Assembly: GCF_001667375.1 (NCBI RefSeq) | Contig: NZ_LZIN01000005.1 | Location: forward strand, 1-64,000 | DNA length: 64,000 bases | Direction: 5' to 3' | Origin: Mycolicibacter sinensis | GTDB lineage: Bacteria; Actinomycetota; Actinomycetes; Mycobacteriales; Mycobacteriaceae | Shown: piece by piece, positions 48,210 through 57,674 of the stretch | How positions within the stretch are numbered: the stretch's first letter is position 1 | Layout: each line of letters begins with the position of its first letter | Translations under genes and position numbers: made by a program | Notes under the pieces: generated by a model | Seen by the model: the letters and a program-made list of their open reading frames with translations, nothing else | Database searches by the model: none | What the model was told of the DNA's origin: nothing

Positions 48210-49372
48210 CAGCCCATCCCCAGCGATCGTGCGATCAGCATCAGCTGCACCTCGGTAGTGCCCTCACCGATCTCCAAAATCTTGCTGTCGCGGTAATGCC
48301 GGGCCACCGGGTATTCGTTGATGAAGCCGTAGCCGCCGTGAATCTGGGTGGCGTCGCGGGCGTTGTCCATCGCCGCCTCCGAGGAGATCATCTTGGCGAT
48401 CGCCGCTTCCTTCTTGAACGGCTTGCCGGCCAGCATCTTCGCCACGGCGTCGTAGTAGGCGGTGCGGGCGACGTGGGCGCGGGCCTCCATCCGGGCGATC
48501 TTGAAGCTGATCGCCTGATAGGAGCCGATCGTCTGGCCGAACGCCTCACGTTCGCCGGCGTACTTGACGCTTTCGTCGACGCAGCCTTGGGCCACGCCGG
48601 TGGCCACCGCGGCGATCGCGATGCGGCCCTCGTCCAGGATCGACAGGAAGTTGGCGTAACCCCGGCCTTCTTCTCCGAGCAGGTTCCCCTGCGGAACGCG
48701 GGCGTCGGTGAAGGTGAGCGGGTGGGTGTCCGAGGCGTTCCAGCCCACCTTGTTGTAGGCCGGCTCCACGGTGAAACCCGGTGTGCCGGAAGGGACGATG
48801 ATCGTGGAGATCTCTTTCTTGCCGTCGGGCCGGGTGCCGGTGACGGCGGTGACGGTCACCAGCGAGGTGATGTCGGTGCCGGAGTTGGTGATGAACTGCT
48901 TGGTGCCGTTGATGACCCAGTCACCGCCGTCTCGCCGGGCGGTGGTGCGGGTGCCGCCGGCATCCGATCCCGCGCCGGGCTCGGTCAGGCCGAAGCCGGC
49001 CAGCGCACGGCCGGCAACCAGATCCGGCAGCCAGGTCTGCTTCTGTTCTTCGGTGCCGAACCGGTAGATCGGCATCGCGCCGAGGCCCACCCCGGCCTCC
49101 AGGGTCATCGCCACCGACTGGTCGACCTTGCCGAGCTCCTCCAGCGCCAGTGTCAGCGCGAAGAAGTCGCCGCCCATACCGCCGTACTCTTCGGGGAACG
49201 GCAGCCCGAACAACCCCATCTCGCCCATCTTGGCGATCACTTCGTAGGGGAAGCTGTGCTCTTCGTCGTGCTTAGCAGACACCGGAGCCACCACGGTGCG
49301 AGCGAACTCCGCGACCGTGTCGCGCAGGTCCTGGTATTCCTTCGGCAGCACTCCTGCCGTGATCGTCGTCAT
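48209..49372 (-). CDS. fadE19: Acyl-CoA dehydrogenase FadE19, branched-chain type
   Basis: A 387-residue flavoenzyme. FAD and substrate segments GFGLTEPGAGSDAGG, WVINGTKQFITNSG, the catalytic region AFGQTIGSYQAISFKIA and ILEIGEGTTEVQLMLIARSLG are intact. It oxidises isovaleryl-, 2-methylbutyryl- or isobutyryl-CoA from BkdABC. ATG 49372 overlaps the accA1 stop by one base. It is the acyl-CoA dehydrogenase of the branched-chain operon (Rv2500c). Confidence 0.93.
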   Translation of the reverse strand: MTTITAGVLPKEYQDLRDTVAEFARTVVAPVSAKHDEEHSFPYEVIAKMGEMGLFGLPFPEEYGGMGGDFFALTLALEELGKVDQSVAMTLEAGVGLGAMPIYRFGTEEQKQTWLPDLVAGRALAGFGLTEPGAGSDAGGTRTTARRDGGDWVINGTKQFITNSGTDITSLVTVTAVTGTRPDGKKEISTIIVPSGTPGFTVEPAYNKVGWNASDTHPLTFTDARVPQGNLLGEEGRGYANFLSILDEGRIAIAAVATGVAQGCVDESVKYAGEREAFGQTIGSYQAISFKIARMEARAHVARTAYYDAVAKMLAGKPFKKEAAIAKMISSEAAMDNARDATQIHGGYGFINEYPVARHYRDSKILEIGEGTTEVQLMLIARSLGMG

Positions 49373-51408
49373 TACGCTTCTTCCTCACTCGACTCGGGAA
49401 TCAGCCGGGCCAGTACCTGGTCCACAGTCACCTGATCGCCCACCGAAACCAATACCTCCACCCGCCCGCTGATCGGCGCGCTCAGGCTGTGCTCCATCTT
49501 CATCGCCTCGACCACGACAACCGGATCGCCTTCCGCCACAGGCGAATCCGAGGCGACATTGACGGCGATCACGCTGCCCGGCATCGGGCTGAGGATCTCC
49601 GCGCTGCGCGGGCCACCGCCGCGATGCACCCGGACCACCTCGGCTTCCCGCAGGTGCCAGGTGCCGCGATCATCGGCGATCCACAGCTGGCCGCCGTCCT
49701 CGGCGAACGCATAGCAGCGCCGCCGCCCGGCCAGCGTGACCACCATCCGGCCGTCCTCGACGTCGATGCTTCCGCTGTGGATCTCGCCGTCGCCGACCTG
49801 TACCCGGGCATCCGCCGGGAGCCCCCACACCGACACCGTCTCCGAGCGCAGCGGGGTGCGCATCTCGGTGCGCACCGGCGCCGGTGCGCCGATCCGCCAG
49901 CCGCTCGGGGATCCCCACAGGTCGCGCTCGCCTTGTCCAAGTTCCCATTGGCGGTAGAGCCCGCCGGCGGCCAGGACGTCGTCGGGTGCGGGTGCCGGGG
50001 CGAAGTCGGCCGATCTGATGTCGAGCAGTTCGGTGTCCAGGTCGCCGGCCACCACCCGCGCATCGGCCAGCAGGAACCGCAGGAATTCAACGTTGGTCTG
50101 CACCCCGAACACCGCCGTGCCGGCCAGTGCCGCGTCGAGTCGCGCCAGCGCCTGCGCCCGGTCGGCACCGTGGGCGATCACCTTCGACAGCATCGGGTCG
50201 TAGTCGCTGCCCACCACGGTGCCCGCCTGCAGCGACGAGTCCACCCGCACGCCCGGGCCCGGTCCATGCGGCGGTCCCAGCTTCGTCTCTCCTCCGTCGA
50301 GCCCCGCTGAACCGCCGTCTGCCTCGTGCACCGCCAGCACCCGTCCGCCGGTGGGCAGGAAGCCGCGGGCCGGGTCTTCGGCGTAGACCCGGGCCTCGAT
50401 CGCGTGCCCGGTCAAGGTGATCTCGTCCTGGGCGAACGGCAGCTTCTCTCCGGCGGCCACCCGCAGCTGCCACTCGACGAGGTCCAGCCCGGTGACCGCC
50501 TCGGTGACCGGATGCTCCACCTGCAGGCGGGTGTTCATCTCCATGAAGAAGAACTCATCGGGGCGATCGGCGGAGACGATGAACTCCACGGTGCCGGCGC
50601 CGACGTAGTCGACGCTGCGGGCGGTGTTACAGGCCGCCGCCCCGATCCTGGCCCGGGTGACGGCGTCCAGCAGCGGCGACGGCGCCTCTTCGATCACCTT
50701 CTGGTGGCGGCGCTGCAGGCTGCATTCCCGTTCGCCGAGATGCACCACATTGCCCTGGGTGTCGGCGAGCACCTGCACCTCGATGTGGCGGGGCCGCAAC
50801 ACGAATCGTTCCAGGAACAGGGTGTCGTCGCCGAATGCCGACGCCGCCTCACGCCGCGCGGTCACCAGCGCCGCGCGCAGCTGCGCGGGTTCTTCAACCA
50901 GGTGCATGCCCTTGCCGCCGCCACCGGCCGAGGGCTTGATCAGCACCGGGTAGCCGATATCGGTGGCCGCGGCCACCAGTTCGTCATCGGTCAGGCTCGG
51001 CTTGGCCAACCCGGGGACCACCGGTACCTCAAAGGCGGCGACGGTGTTCTTGGCGGAGATCTTGTCGCCCATCACCTCGATCGCGCGCGCCGGCGGCCCG
51101 ATGAACACCACCCCGGCCCGCTCGCAGGCCGCCGCAAATCCGGCGTTCTCGGAGAGGAATCCGTAGCCGGGGTGAATCGCCTGCGCGCCGGTGGCCGCGG
51201 CCGCCTCGAGCACCTTGGGAATCGACAGATAGCTGTCCAGCACGGGCGCCGGTCCCAGCCGCACCGCGGTGTCCGCTTCGCGCACATGCCGCGCGCCGGC
51301 GTCGGCGTCGCTGTAGACGGCCACCGACCGAATTCCCATCCGGCGCAGGGTGCGAATCACCCGCACCGCGATCTCACCGCGATTGGCTATCAAAACGGAT
51401 TCAAACAT
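49372..51408 (-). CDS. accA1: Acetyl/propionyl/3-methylcrotonyl-CoA carboxylase alpha subunit
   Basis: About 678 residues: biotin carboxylase ([23 protein letters not shown]-grasp [26 protein letters not shown]) followed by a linker and a C-terminal biotin carboxyl carrier domain with [10 protein letters not shown] near residue 645. With AccD1 it forms the methylcrotonyl-CoA carboxylase of leucine breakdown. ATG 51408 is used because the family starts M-F-x-S/T; GTG 51414 directly after the accD1 stop is an alternative. It is coupled to accD1 and fadE19. Confidence 0.94.
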   Translation of the reverse strand: MFESVLIANRGEIAVRVIRTLRRMGIRSVAVYSDADAGARHVREADTAVRLGPAPVLDSYLSIPKVLEAAAATGAQAIHPGYGFLSENAGFAAACERAGVVFIGPPARAIEVMGDKISAKNTVAAFEVPVVPGLAKPSLTDDELVAAATDIGYPVLIKPSAGGGGKGMHLVEEPAQLRAALVTARREAASAFGDDTLFLERFVLRPRHIEVQVLADTQGNVVHLGERECSLQRRHQKVIEEAPSPLLDAVTRARIGAAACNTARSVDYVGAGTVEFIVSADRPDEFFFMEMNTRLQVEHPVTEAVTGLDLVEWQLRVAAGEKLPFAQDEITLTGHAIEARVYAEDPARGFLPTGGRVLAVHEADGGSAGLDGGETKLGPPHGPGPGVRVDSSLQAGTVVGSDYDPMLSKVIAHGADRAQALARLDAALAGTAVFGVQTNVEFLRFLLADARVVAGDLDTELLDIRSADFAPAPAPDDVLAAGGLYRQWELGQGERDLWGSPSGWRIGAPAPVRTEMRTPLRSETVSVWGLPADARVQVGDGEIHSGSIDVEDGRMVVTLAGRRRCYAFAEDGGQLWIADDRGTWHLREAEVVRVHRGGGPRSAEILSPMPGSVIAVNVASDSPVAEGDPVVVVEAMKMEHSLSAPISGRVEVLVSVGDQVTVDQVLARLIPESSEEEA

Positions 51409-51414
51409 CGCCAC

Positions 51415-52986
51415 TCACATCCGGAAAACGCCGTAGGAGACCGGGTCCAGCGGCGCATTCGAGCAGACCGAAAGCGCAAGCCCCAGCACGGTTCTGGTAT
51501 CGGCCGGGTCGATGATCCCGTCGTCCCACAGCCGCGCGGTCGAGTAGTACGGGTTGCCCTGCGCCTCGTATTGATCGCGGATCGGCGCCTTGAACGCGTC
51601 TTCCTCGGCCGGCGACCACGGCTTGCCCGCGGCATCGAGTTGTTCACCGCGCACGGTGGCCAGCACCGATGCGGCCTGTTCGCCGCCCATCACCGAGATC
51701 CGCGCATTGGGCCACATCCACAGGAAGCGCGGCGAATACGCCCGGCCGCACATGGAGTAGTTGCCCGCTCCGTAGGATCCGCCGATCACCACCGTCAGTT
51801 TGGGCACCCGTGCGCAGGCCACCGCGGTGACCATTTTGGCGCCGTGCTTGGCGATACCGCCGGCCTCGTAGTCGCGCCCGACCATGAAACCGGCGATGTT
51901 CTGCAGGAACACCAGTGGAATCCGGCGCTTGTCGCACAGTTCGATGAAATGCGCGCCCTTGAGCGCCGACTCGCCGAACAGCACCCCGTTGTTGGCGATG
52001 ATCCCCACCGGATGGCCGTGAATGCGCGCGAACGCAGTCACCAGCGTCTTGCCGTACTCGGCCTTGAACTCGCTGAACTCACTGCCGTCGACGACGCGCT
52101 CAATCACCTGCCGCACGTCATAAGGCACCCGCGGGTCCGGCGGGACCACGTCGTAGAGCTCGGCTGGATTATGCCGAGGGTCGATGGAATCGCCAATTTC
52201 CCAGGGGCTTTCGTGCCGCGGCCCGAAGGTCGCGGCGATCTGCCGGACGATGCGCAGCGCGTGTTCGTCGTCATCGGCCAAATAGTCGGTGACCCCGGAG
52301 ACCTTGGAGTGCAATTCGCCACCGCCGAGCTCTTCGGCGGTCACCACCTCCCCGGTGGCTGCCTTCACCAGCGGCGGACCGCCGAGGAAGATGGTGCCCT
52401 GCTCCCGGACGATGACGGCCTCGTCGCTCATGGCGGGCACGTAGGCGCCCCCGGCGGTGCACGAGCCGAGCACGGCGGCGATCTGCGGGATGCCCGCCGC
52501 ACTCATGGTCGCCTGGTTGTAGAAGATGCGGCCGAAGTGCTCCCGGTCCGGGAACACCTCGTCCTGGCGGGGCAGGAAAGCGCCGCCGGAGTCCACCAGG
52601 TAAATGCAGGGCAGCTGGTTGCGCAGCGCGACTTCCTGGGCGCGTAGGTGCTTTTTGACAGTGACCGGGTAGTAGGTGCCGCCCTTGACGGTGGCGTCGT
52701 TGACGACGATCACGCATTCCCGCCCGGACACCCGTCCGATCCCGGTGATGATGCCGGCTCCGGGGCATTCGTCGTCGTACATGCCGTCGGCGGCCAGCGG
52801 AGCCAGCTCCAGAAACGGACTGCCCGGATCCAGCAGCCGGTCCACCCGGTCGCGCGGCAACAGTTTGCCCCGGGCCACGTGACGTTGCCGGGAGCGCTCA
52901 CTGCCGCCCAGGGCTGCCGTCGCCAGCTTGGCGTTGAGCTCGGCGACCAGCCGCCGGTGCTCGTCGGCGAATGTCGAGGCGGTCAT
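51415..52986 (-). CDS. accD1: Acyl-CoA carboxylase beta subunit AccD1
   Basis: A 523-residue carboxyltransferase. The N-terminal crotonase-like half has [19 protein letters not shown] and [20 protein letters not shown]; the C-terminal half has [26 protein letters not shown] and [36 protein letters not shown]. It transfers carboxylate from biotin to 3-methylcrotonyl-CoA. The start overlaps scoB by four bases (ATGA). Confidence 0.94.
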   Translation of the reverse strand: MTASTFADEHRRLVAELNAKLATAALGGSERSRQRHVARGKLLPRDRVDRLLDPGSPFLELAPLAADGMYDDECPGAGIITGIGRVSGRECVIVVNDATVKGGTYYPVTVKKHLRAQEVALRNQLPCIYLVDSGGAFLPRQDEVFPDREHFGRIFYNQATMSAAGIPQIAAVLGSCTAGGAYVPAMSDEAVIVREQGTIFLGGPPLVKAATGEVVTAEELGGGELHSKVSGVTDYLADDDEHALRIVRQIAATFGPRHESPWEIGDSIDPRHNPAELYDVVPPDPRVPYDVRQVIERVVDGSEFSEFKAEYGKTLVTAFARIHGHPVGIIANNGVLFGESALKGAHFIELCDKRRIPLVFLQNIAGFMVGRDYEAGGIAKHGAKMVTAVACARVPKLTVVIGGSYGAGNYSMCGRAYSPRFLWMWPNARISVMGGEQAASVLATVRGEQLDAAGKPWSPAEEDAFKAPIRDQYEAQGNPYYSTARLWDDGIIDPADTRTVLGLALSVCSNAPLDPVSYGVFRM

Positions 52987-53624
52987 GAGACCGTCGAAAG
53001 ATTCAACTCTGCGCCGGTTTTCGCGACGACGTCGTCGACGGAGACGCCCGGAGCGGTCTCGACCAACTTCAGGCCCGTCTCGGTGACGTCGATGACGGCC
53101 AGGTCGGTGATGATGCGGTCGACGCAGCGGGCGCCGGTCAGCGGCAGCGTGCAGTGGTCGACGATCTTGGCGCTGCCGTCTTTGGCCGCGTGTTCCATCA
53201 TCACGATGACGCGGCGCGCCCCGTGCACCAGGTCCATCGCCCCGCCCATGCCCTTGATCATCTTGCCGGGGATCATCCAGTTGGCCAGATCGCCTGCCGC
53301 TGAAACCTGCATGGCGCCAAGGACGGCCACGTCCAGGTGGCCGCCGCGGATCACCCCGAACGAGGCCGACGACGAGAAGAACGATGCCCCGGGCAGCACC
53401 GTCACCGTTTCTTTGCCGGCGTTGATCAAGTCGGCGTCGATGTCCTCACGGCGCGGGTAGGGCCCGACGCCGAGGATCCCGTTCTCCGAATGCAGCACCA
53501 CGTTGACCCCGTCGGGAATGTGGTTGGGAATCAAGGTGGGTAGCCCGATGCCGAGGTTGACGTACTGTCCGTCTTCCAACTCGGCGGCCACCCGTGCGGC
53601 CAGTTCGTCACGTGTGAGTGCCAT
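52983..53624 (-). CDS. scoB: CoA transferase beta subunit ScoB
   Basis: A 213-residue type I CoA transferase subunit. The catalytic Glu lies in [16 protein letters not shown], and [15 protein letters not shown] and [15 protein letters not shown] are family motifs. With ScoA it moves CoA from succinyl-CoA to acetoacetate or, by its place here, itaconate. ATG 53624 shares its A with the scoA stop; the frame open upstream lies in scoA. Confidence 0.93.
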   Translation of the reverse strand: MALTRDELAARVAAELEDGQYVNLGIGLPTLIPNHIPDGVNVVLHSENGILGVGPYPRREDIDADLINAGKETVTVLPGASFFSSSASFGVIRGGHLDVAVLGAMQVSAAGDLANWMIPGKMIKGMGGAMDLVHGARRVIVMMEHAAKDGSAKIVDHCTLPLTGARCVDRIITDLAVIDVTETGLKLVETAPGVSVDDVVAKTGAELNLSTVS

Positions 53625-54373
53625 CAGCGCACCGTCTCCCGCTCGATTCGCTTGGTCGGATTCGGTACGTGCACCACCCGGTGCACGTAGATACCCGGCG
53701 TATGCACCTCCGCCGGAGGGATCTCGCCGGGCTCGACGAGGTGCTCGACCTCGGCGATCGTGATGCGGCCGGCAGCGGCGCAGTCCGGGTTGAAGTTGGC
53801 GGCGGCCTCGCGGTAGACGAGGTTGCCGTGCCGATCGCCCTTCCAGGCGTGCACCAGCGCGAAATCGGTACGGATCGCCCGCTCCAGCACGTAGGTGCGT
53901 CCGTCGAAATCGCGGGTCTCCTTGCGCGGTGAGGCAACCGCCACACCGCCGGCCCCGTCGTACCGCCACGGCAGACCACCGTCGGCGACCTGGGTGCCGA
54001 CACCGGTCGGCGTGTAGAACGCCGGAATTCCGGCGCCGCCGGCGCGCAGCCGCTCGGCCAGGGTGCCCTGCGGAGTCAGCTCCACCTCCAGCTCGCCGGA
54101 GAGGAACTGCCGGGCGAATTCCTTGTTCTCCCCCACATAGGAGCTGACCGTGCGACGGATCCGCTGGTGCTCCAACAGCACTCCCAGGCCGATGCCGTCC
54201 ACGCCACAGTTGTTCGACACCGTCTCCAGATCGGTGACACCGAGCGCCAGCACGGCGTCGATGAGCGCCTCCGGTATGCCGCAGAGCCCGAACCCGCCCA
54301 CCGCCAGTGACGCGCCGTCGGTCACGTCGGCCACGGCTTCTGCCGCCGTCGCCACGACCTTGTCCATCGCCAC
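53624..54373 (-). CDS. scoA: CoA transferase alpha subunit ScoA
   Basis: A 249-residue alpha subunit with [31 protein letters not shown] and [15 protein letters not shown]. It is the first gene of the nine-gene minus-strand unit running to the ketopantoate reductase-like gene. A GAGGAGG site lies five bases before the GTG at 54373 and eleven before the ATG at 54367, so the start is one of these two. The 20-base palindrome 18 bases upstream of the GTG is its probable operator. Confidence 0.93.
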   Translation of the reverse strand: MAMDKVVATAAEAVADVTDGASLAVGGFGLCGIPEALIDAVLALGVTDLETVSNNCGVDGIGLGVLLEHQRIRRTVSSYVGENKEFARQFLSGELEVELTPQGTLAERLRAGGAGIPAFYTPTGVGTQVADGGLPWRYDGAGGVAVASPRKETRDFDGRTYVLERAIRTDFALVHAWKGDRHGNLVYREAAANFNPDCAAAGRITIAEVEHLVEPGEIPPAEVHTPGIYVHRVVHVPNPTKRIERETVR

Positions 54374-54390
54374 CAGCGCCTCCTCATTTT

Positions 54391-54410
54391 CAGTTAATGT
54401 TGATTAACTG
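54391..54410. promoter_or_regulatory. BkaR operator, perfect palindrome before scoA
   Basis: CAGTTAATGTTGATTAACTG has perfect eight-base arms CAGTTAAT/ATTAACTG around GTTG. It lies between scoA and the fadD35 scar. Core GTTA-n8-TAAC recurs before bkaR. BkaR (Rv2506) is known as a TetR repressor of this branched-chain operon. Confidence 0.8.
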
Positions 54411-54442
54411 ACGTCAGAGAATACCATTCTCCTGCGGCCGTG

Positions 54443-54754
54443 TCAGCCACCCTGCACGTGCTCGATCGCCTGCCGGCGCATCTCGTCCTTGCGGGCTTGC
54501 CGGCGACCGTCAGGGGAAAGCTCTCGACGACGCGCAGATACCGCGGCACCTGGAAGTGCGCCAGCCGGCCGGCGCACGGCCGCTGACAGCTGGGCGTCGG
54601 TCCAGCGCCGGCCCGGCGGAACATCAACCAGCGCATCGCGATCCGGATCCGCACGTGCCAGATCGGCACCGATCGTCGTCTCCCACGGAGCGGGTCGGGT
54701 CTCGTCCCGGGCGTAGGACAAATCGCCACGTGCTGCGGGTCCCGCAGTTGCCAT
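54443..54754 (-). pseudogene. fadD35: fadD35 remnant: acyl-CoA ligase with large internal deletion
   Basis: The frame from ATG 54754 (good GGAGG site upstream) reads an acyl-CoA synthetase N-terminus: WETTIGADLARADPDRDALV and DVPPGRRWT, about residues 1-60 of FadD35. It then jumps to the enzyme's C-terminus, first in another frame (LAHFQVPRYLRVVESFPLTV then AGK), then back in the original frame (RKDEMRRQAIEHVQGG, stop). Roughly 450 internal codons are missing, with a frame slip on either side of the C-terminal piece. Adenylate-forming motifs are absent, so the gene is dead. In M. tuberculosis intact fadD35 (547 residues) occupies this place between scoA and Rv2506. Confidence 0.85.
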
Positions 54755-54810
54755 CAGGCCTCCACCGATTTCGCCCGACGCCGGGGCGTCCCCGAGGCGA
54801 TGGGTGCTAC

Positions 54811-54826
54811 GTTAGTGACCGTTAAC
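54811..54826. promoter_or_regulatory. Second BkaR-type site upstream of bkaR
   Basis: GTTAGTGACCGTTAAC has the same GTTA-n8-TAAC length and outer bases as the scoA palindrome (10 of 16 positions identical), with weaker inner symmetry. It lies 28 bases before the bkaR start and once also headed fadD35. Confidence 0.6.
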
Positions 54827-54854
54827 TCAGCTGTCCATGAGGAGCGGAGGCGTG

Positions 54855-55496
54855 ATGGCAGCATCCGCCCCGTCCGGCCCGGCGGGAAGCGACGAACCGG
54901 TCAACCGGCGTAGCCGGCTGAAGTCTGACCGGCGGACCCAGTTGCTCGCCGCCGCCGAGCGCCTCTTCGCCCAGCGCGGCTTTCTCGCGGTGCGACTGGA
55001 GGACATCGGCGCGGCGGCCGGTGTCAGCGGCCCGGCGATCTATCGGCACTTCCCTAACAAAGAAGCACTGCTGGTCGAATTGCTGGTCGGTATCAGCACC
55101 CGACTGCTGGCCGGGGCGCGCGCCGTCGAAGCGGGCGGGCACGGCCCGGAAGACGTGCTGGACGGCTTGGTCGAGTTTCATCTCGATTTCGCGCTCAATG
55201 AGCCGGACCTGATCCGGATCCAGGACCGCGACCTGGCGCATCTGCCGGCCGGGGCGCAGCGTCAGGTACGCAGCGCCCAGCGTCAATACGTCGAGGTCTG
55301 GGTGGGGGTGCTGTGCGCCCGGTACGCCGGCTTGGCCGAAGCCGACGCCCGGTTGATGGCTCACGCGGTGTTCGGCCTGCTGAACTCCACGCCGTACAGC
55401 ATCAAACCGGCGGGAACCAAGTCCGCCGCCCCGGAGAGTTCCCGAGCGGTGTTGCGGGCAATGACGATCAGCGCGTTGGGCGCCGCCGGAATGTGA
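54855..55496 (+). CDS. bkaR: TetR repressor of branched-chain ketoacid operon
   Basis: About 213 residues equivalent to Rv2506 (215). The helix-turn-helix reads QLLAAAERLFAQRGFLAVRLEDIGAAAGVSGPAIYRHFPNKEALL at about residues 28-70. The C-terminal domain senses an unknown ligand, probably an acyl-CoA of the pathway. ATG 54855 has GGAGG just upstream; ATG 54837 is in frame and possible. It is divergent from the scoA operon and flanked by the two related operator sites, so it likely represses both directions. Confidence 0.92.
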   Translation: MAASAPSGPAGSDEPVNRRSRLKSDRRTQLLAAAERLFAQRGFLAVRLEDIGAAAGVSGPAIYRHFPNKEALLVELLVGISTRLLAGARAVEAGGHGPEDVLDGLVEFHLDFALNEPDLIRIQDRDLAHLPAGAQRQVRSAQRQYVEVWVGVLCARYAGLAEADARLMAHAVFGLLNSTPYSIKPAGTKSAAPESSRAVLRAMTISALGAAGM

Positions 55497-55562
55497 CCGG
55501 GCTGCGCGACGTCGCGGTCGCAGGCGGCCCGGCGCAGGTACCCTGCAACCCATGAGGTGGGT

Positions 55563-56333
55563 ATGACCGATCCGTATCGACCGGAGGGTTCCGATCAGTC
55601 CTGGCAGCGCAACGGGGCGAGCGAACCGTCGACTTTCGGCTTTCCGCCGCACGTCGATCCGGCCTATGCCGGTCAGCTTCCGTCGTACCCGGCGGGCTAT
55701 CCGCCGCAGTCCCCTAACCCCACCGCCCAACTGCCGCGGCAGCACTGGGCACCACGGCAGCCCCCACCCGGCGGGCCGGCAGGCGGCAGCGAGGGCGGCC
55801 CACCGGAACCGCCGCGGTTTCCCAACTGGTTGTGGCTGGTGGCCGGTGCCGCGGTGCTGCTGGTGGTCGGCATGGTGATCGCGCTGGTGATCGCCAACGA
55901 CTCGGGCCGCAATTCGGCTACGGTGACGCCTGTTTCGCCGCTGCCGACGGCCCCGAGCACGCCGATTCCCAAGCGCACCCCGGCCACCACGCCCCCACCG
56001 ACGCGGTCGACGACGCCCAGCACCACCCCGAGCACCCCGCCGCCGACGACGTCGACCACCGCCGGGGTCCCCCAGACGATCGTCTACAGCGTCACCGGGA
56101 CCGGCCGGGCGCTCAGCATCGCCTACATCGACACCGGCGGCGTGCTGCAGACCGAGTTCAACGTCGCGCTGCCGTGGACCAAACAGGTCACGCTGACGCC
56201 GCCGGCATCGACTGCCGCAGCGGTCACGGTGGTCAACTTCGGCGAGCAGATCACCTGCTCGGTGGCGGTGGACGGCGCCCAGGTGCGTCAGCGCACCGGG
56301 TCGATCCTCACGGTCTGCACCACAGCGGGCTAA
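55563..56333 (+). CDS. Proline-rich membrane protein with MmpS-like C-terminal domain
   Basis: A 256-residue protein. The cytoplasmic N-terminus (residues 1-85) is Pro/Gly/Gln-rich, a single membrane helix follows (WLWLVAGAAVLLVVGMVIAL), then a Thr/Pro linker and an MmpS-like beta domain (TIVYSVTGTGRALSIAYIDTGG to GSILTVC). MmpS proteins partner MmpL transporters; none is next to this gene. It corresponds to Rv2507. ATG 55563 follows AGGTGG closely; GTG 55557 is an alternative. A TACCCT -10-like box lies at 55539-55544. Confidence 0.86.
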   Translation: MTDPYRPEGSDQSWQRNGASEPSTFGFPPHVDPAYAGQLPSYPAGYPPQSPNPTAQLPRQHWAPRQPPPGGPAGGSEGGPPEPPRFPNWLWLVAGAAVLLVVGMVIALVIANDSGRNSATVTPVSPLPTAPSTPIPKRTPATTPPPTRSTTPSTTPSTPPPTTSTTAGVPQTIVYSVTGTGRALSIAYIDTGGVLQTEFNVALPWTKQVTLTPPASTAAAVTVVNFGEQITCSVAVDGAQVRQRTGSILTVCTTAG

Positions 56334-56337
56334 GCCA

Positions 56338-57651
56338 TCAACTTCGGCGCGGAACGCGCACGCCGAGCATCGCCAGCAGACCGAGCACCAGCACCGTGCA
56401 CAGCCCGCCCATACCGGCCCGATCGGACCGGAAGACGTCAACGAAGACCGAGAACAGCCACGGCGCAAGGAATGACACCGCTCGGCCGGTCATCGTGTAG
56501 AGGCCGAAGGCCACCCCTTCCATTCCTGCCCGGCCTTCCTGGACCATCCGCAGCAGCAGGGTGCGCGCCGAGGACTGGGTGGGCCCGATGAACAGGCAGA
56601 GCACTAGGCCGCAGGCCCAGAAGGCGACCGGCCCGGACAAGGCCATCAGCGTGATGCCGGCGGCCACCATCGCGATCAGCGAACCGACGATCACCGTCTT
56701 GGACCCGATCCGGTCATCGAGCAAGCCCCCGGCGACCGCCCCGAGCGCGGCCACCACACTGGCGGCCACCCCGAAGATCAGCACGTCGCCGCTCGAGATG
56801 CCGTAGACGGTGACCCCGAGCACCGCCCCGAAGGCGAACACCCCGGCCAGCCCGTCGCGGAAGATCGCACTGGCCACCAGGTAGAAGACCAGGTTGCGGT
56901 CACGGCGCCATTCGGCGCTGATGTCGCGCCACAGCTGACGGTAGCCGCCGAACAGCCCCAACCGCGGCGGCGGCGCTTCATCGGCGCCGGTAAACCGGTG
57001 GGCGCTGAGGAGCAGCGGCAGCGCGAAGACGGCCAGCCACCCGGCGGCCAACAGCATCGCCGCCCGGACGTTCTGACCGTCCGCGGCGGGCAAGCCCAGC
57101 AGGCCGCGTTCCGGGCCGCTGCCCGCGATGAAGCCGACATAGACCAGCAGCAGCAAGACCACACTGCCGGCATAGCCTGCCGCCCAGCCGAATCCGGAGA
57201 TCCGCCCGGAGTTCTGCGGAGTCGACACCTGGCGCAGCATGGCGTTGTAGGGGACGCTGGCCAGCTCACCGCAGGCGGCGGTCAGCGCCAGCAGCACCAA
57301 CCCCGGCGCCAGGTAGGCGGGCTCATCGCGGATCAGGCTCATCGCCGCGAGCAGCACCGCCGCGGCACCGGTCAGCACCGCCAACGTCACCCGGCGGCGA
57401 TGCGGGGTCGCCACCCACACTCCGATCAGCGGCGCCACCACGGCCACGGTCACCCCGGAGATCGCCAGAGTGCGGCCCAGCCAACTGGCCGGCGACACCG
57501 CGCCGGGCAGGTCCGCGCCGACGCTGCTGGTCAGATAGACCGAGAACACGAACGTCACCGCGATCGCGCCCACGGCCGCCGACCCGGTGTCCCACAGCGC
57601 CCAGGCCACGATCCGCGATCGCCCGGACTTGACCACCCCCGGGGCATCCAT
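56338..57651 (-). CDS. MFS transporter, UMF1/Atg22-like
   Basis: About 437 residues with 12 membrane helices, equivalent to Rv2508c. The motif WALWDTGSAAVGAIAVTFVFSVYL near the N-terminus, GRISGFGWAAGYAGSVVLLL and the late MTGRAVSFLAPWLF are typical of the UMF1 (Atg22/BtlA-like) family. The substrate is unknown; yeast members export amino acids from the vacuole. ATG 57651 lies seven bases after the -10 TAGAGT, implying leaderless translation; GTG 57660 is in frame. It is divergent from cmrA. Confidence 0.88.
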   Translation of the reverse strand: MDAPGVVKSGRSRIVAWALWDTGSAAVGAIAVTFVFSVYLTSSVGADLPGAVSPASWLGRTLAISGVTVAVVAPLIGVWVATPHRRRVTLAVLTGAAAVLLAAMSLIRDEPAYLAPGLVLLALTAACGELASVPYNAMLRQVSTPQNSGRISGFGWAAGYAGSVVLLLLVYVGFIAGSGPERGLLGLPAADGQNVRAAMLLAAGWLAVFALPLLLSAHRFTGADEAPPPRLGLFGGYRQLWRDISAEWRRDRNLVFYLVASAIFRDGLAGVFAFGAVLGVTVYGISSGDVLIFGVAASVVAALGAVAGGLLDDRIGSKTVIVGSLIAMVAAGITLMALSGPVAFWACGLVLCLFIGPTQSSARTLLLRMVQEGRAGMEGVAFGLYTMTGRAVSFLAPWLFSVFVDVFRSDRAGMGGLCTVLVLGLLAMLGVRVPRRS

Positions 57652-57658
57652 GCCTGGC

Positions 57659-57668
57659 ACTCTACGAT
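57659..57668. promoter_or_regulatory. Overlapping divergent -10 elements, two leaderless genes
   Basis: On the plus strand TACGAT (57663-57668) is six bases before cmrA ATG 57675. On the minus strand TAGAGT (57664-57659) is seven bases before the transporter ATG 57651. The two TANNNT boxes share two base pairs, and neither gene has a ribosome-binding site. Confidence 0.55.
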
Positions 57669-57674
57669 TGGCCC

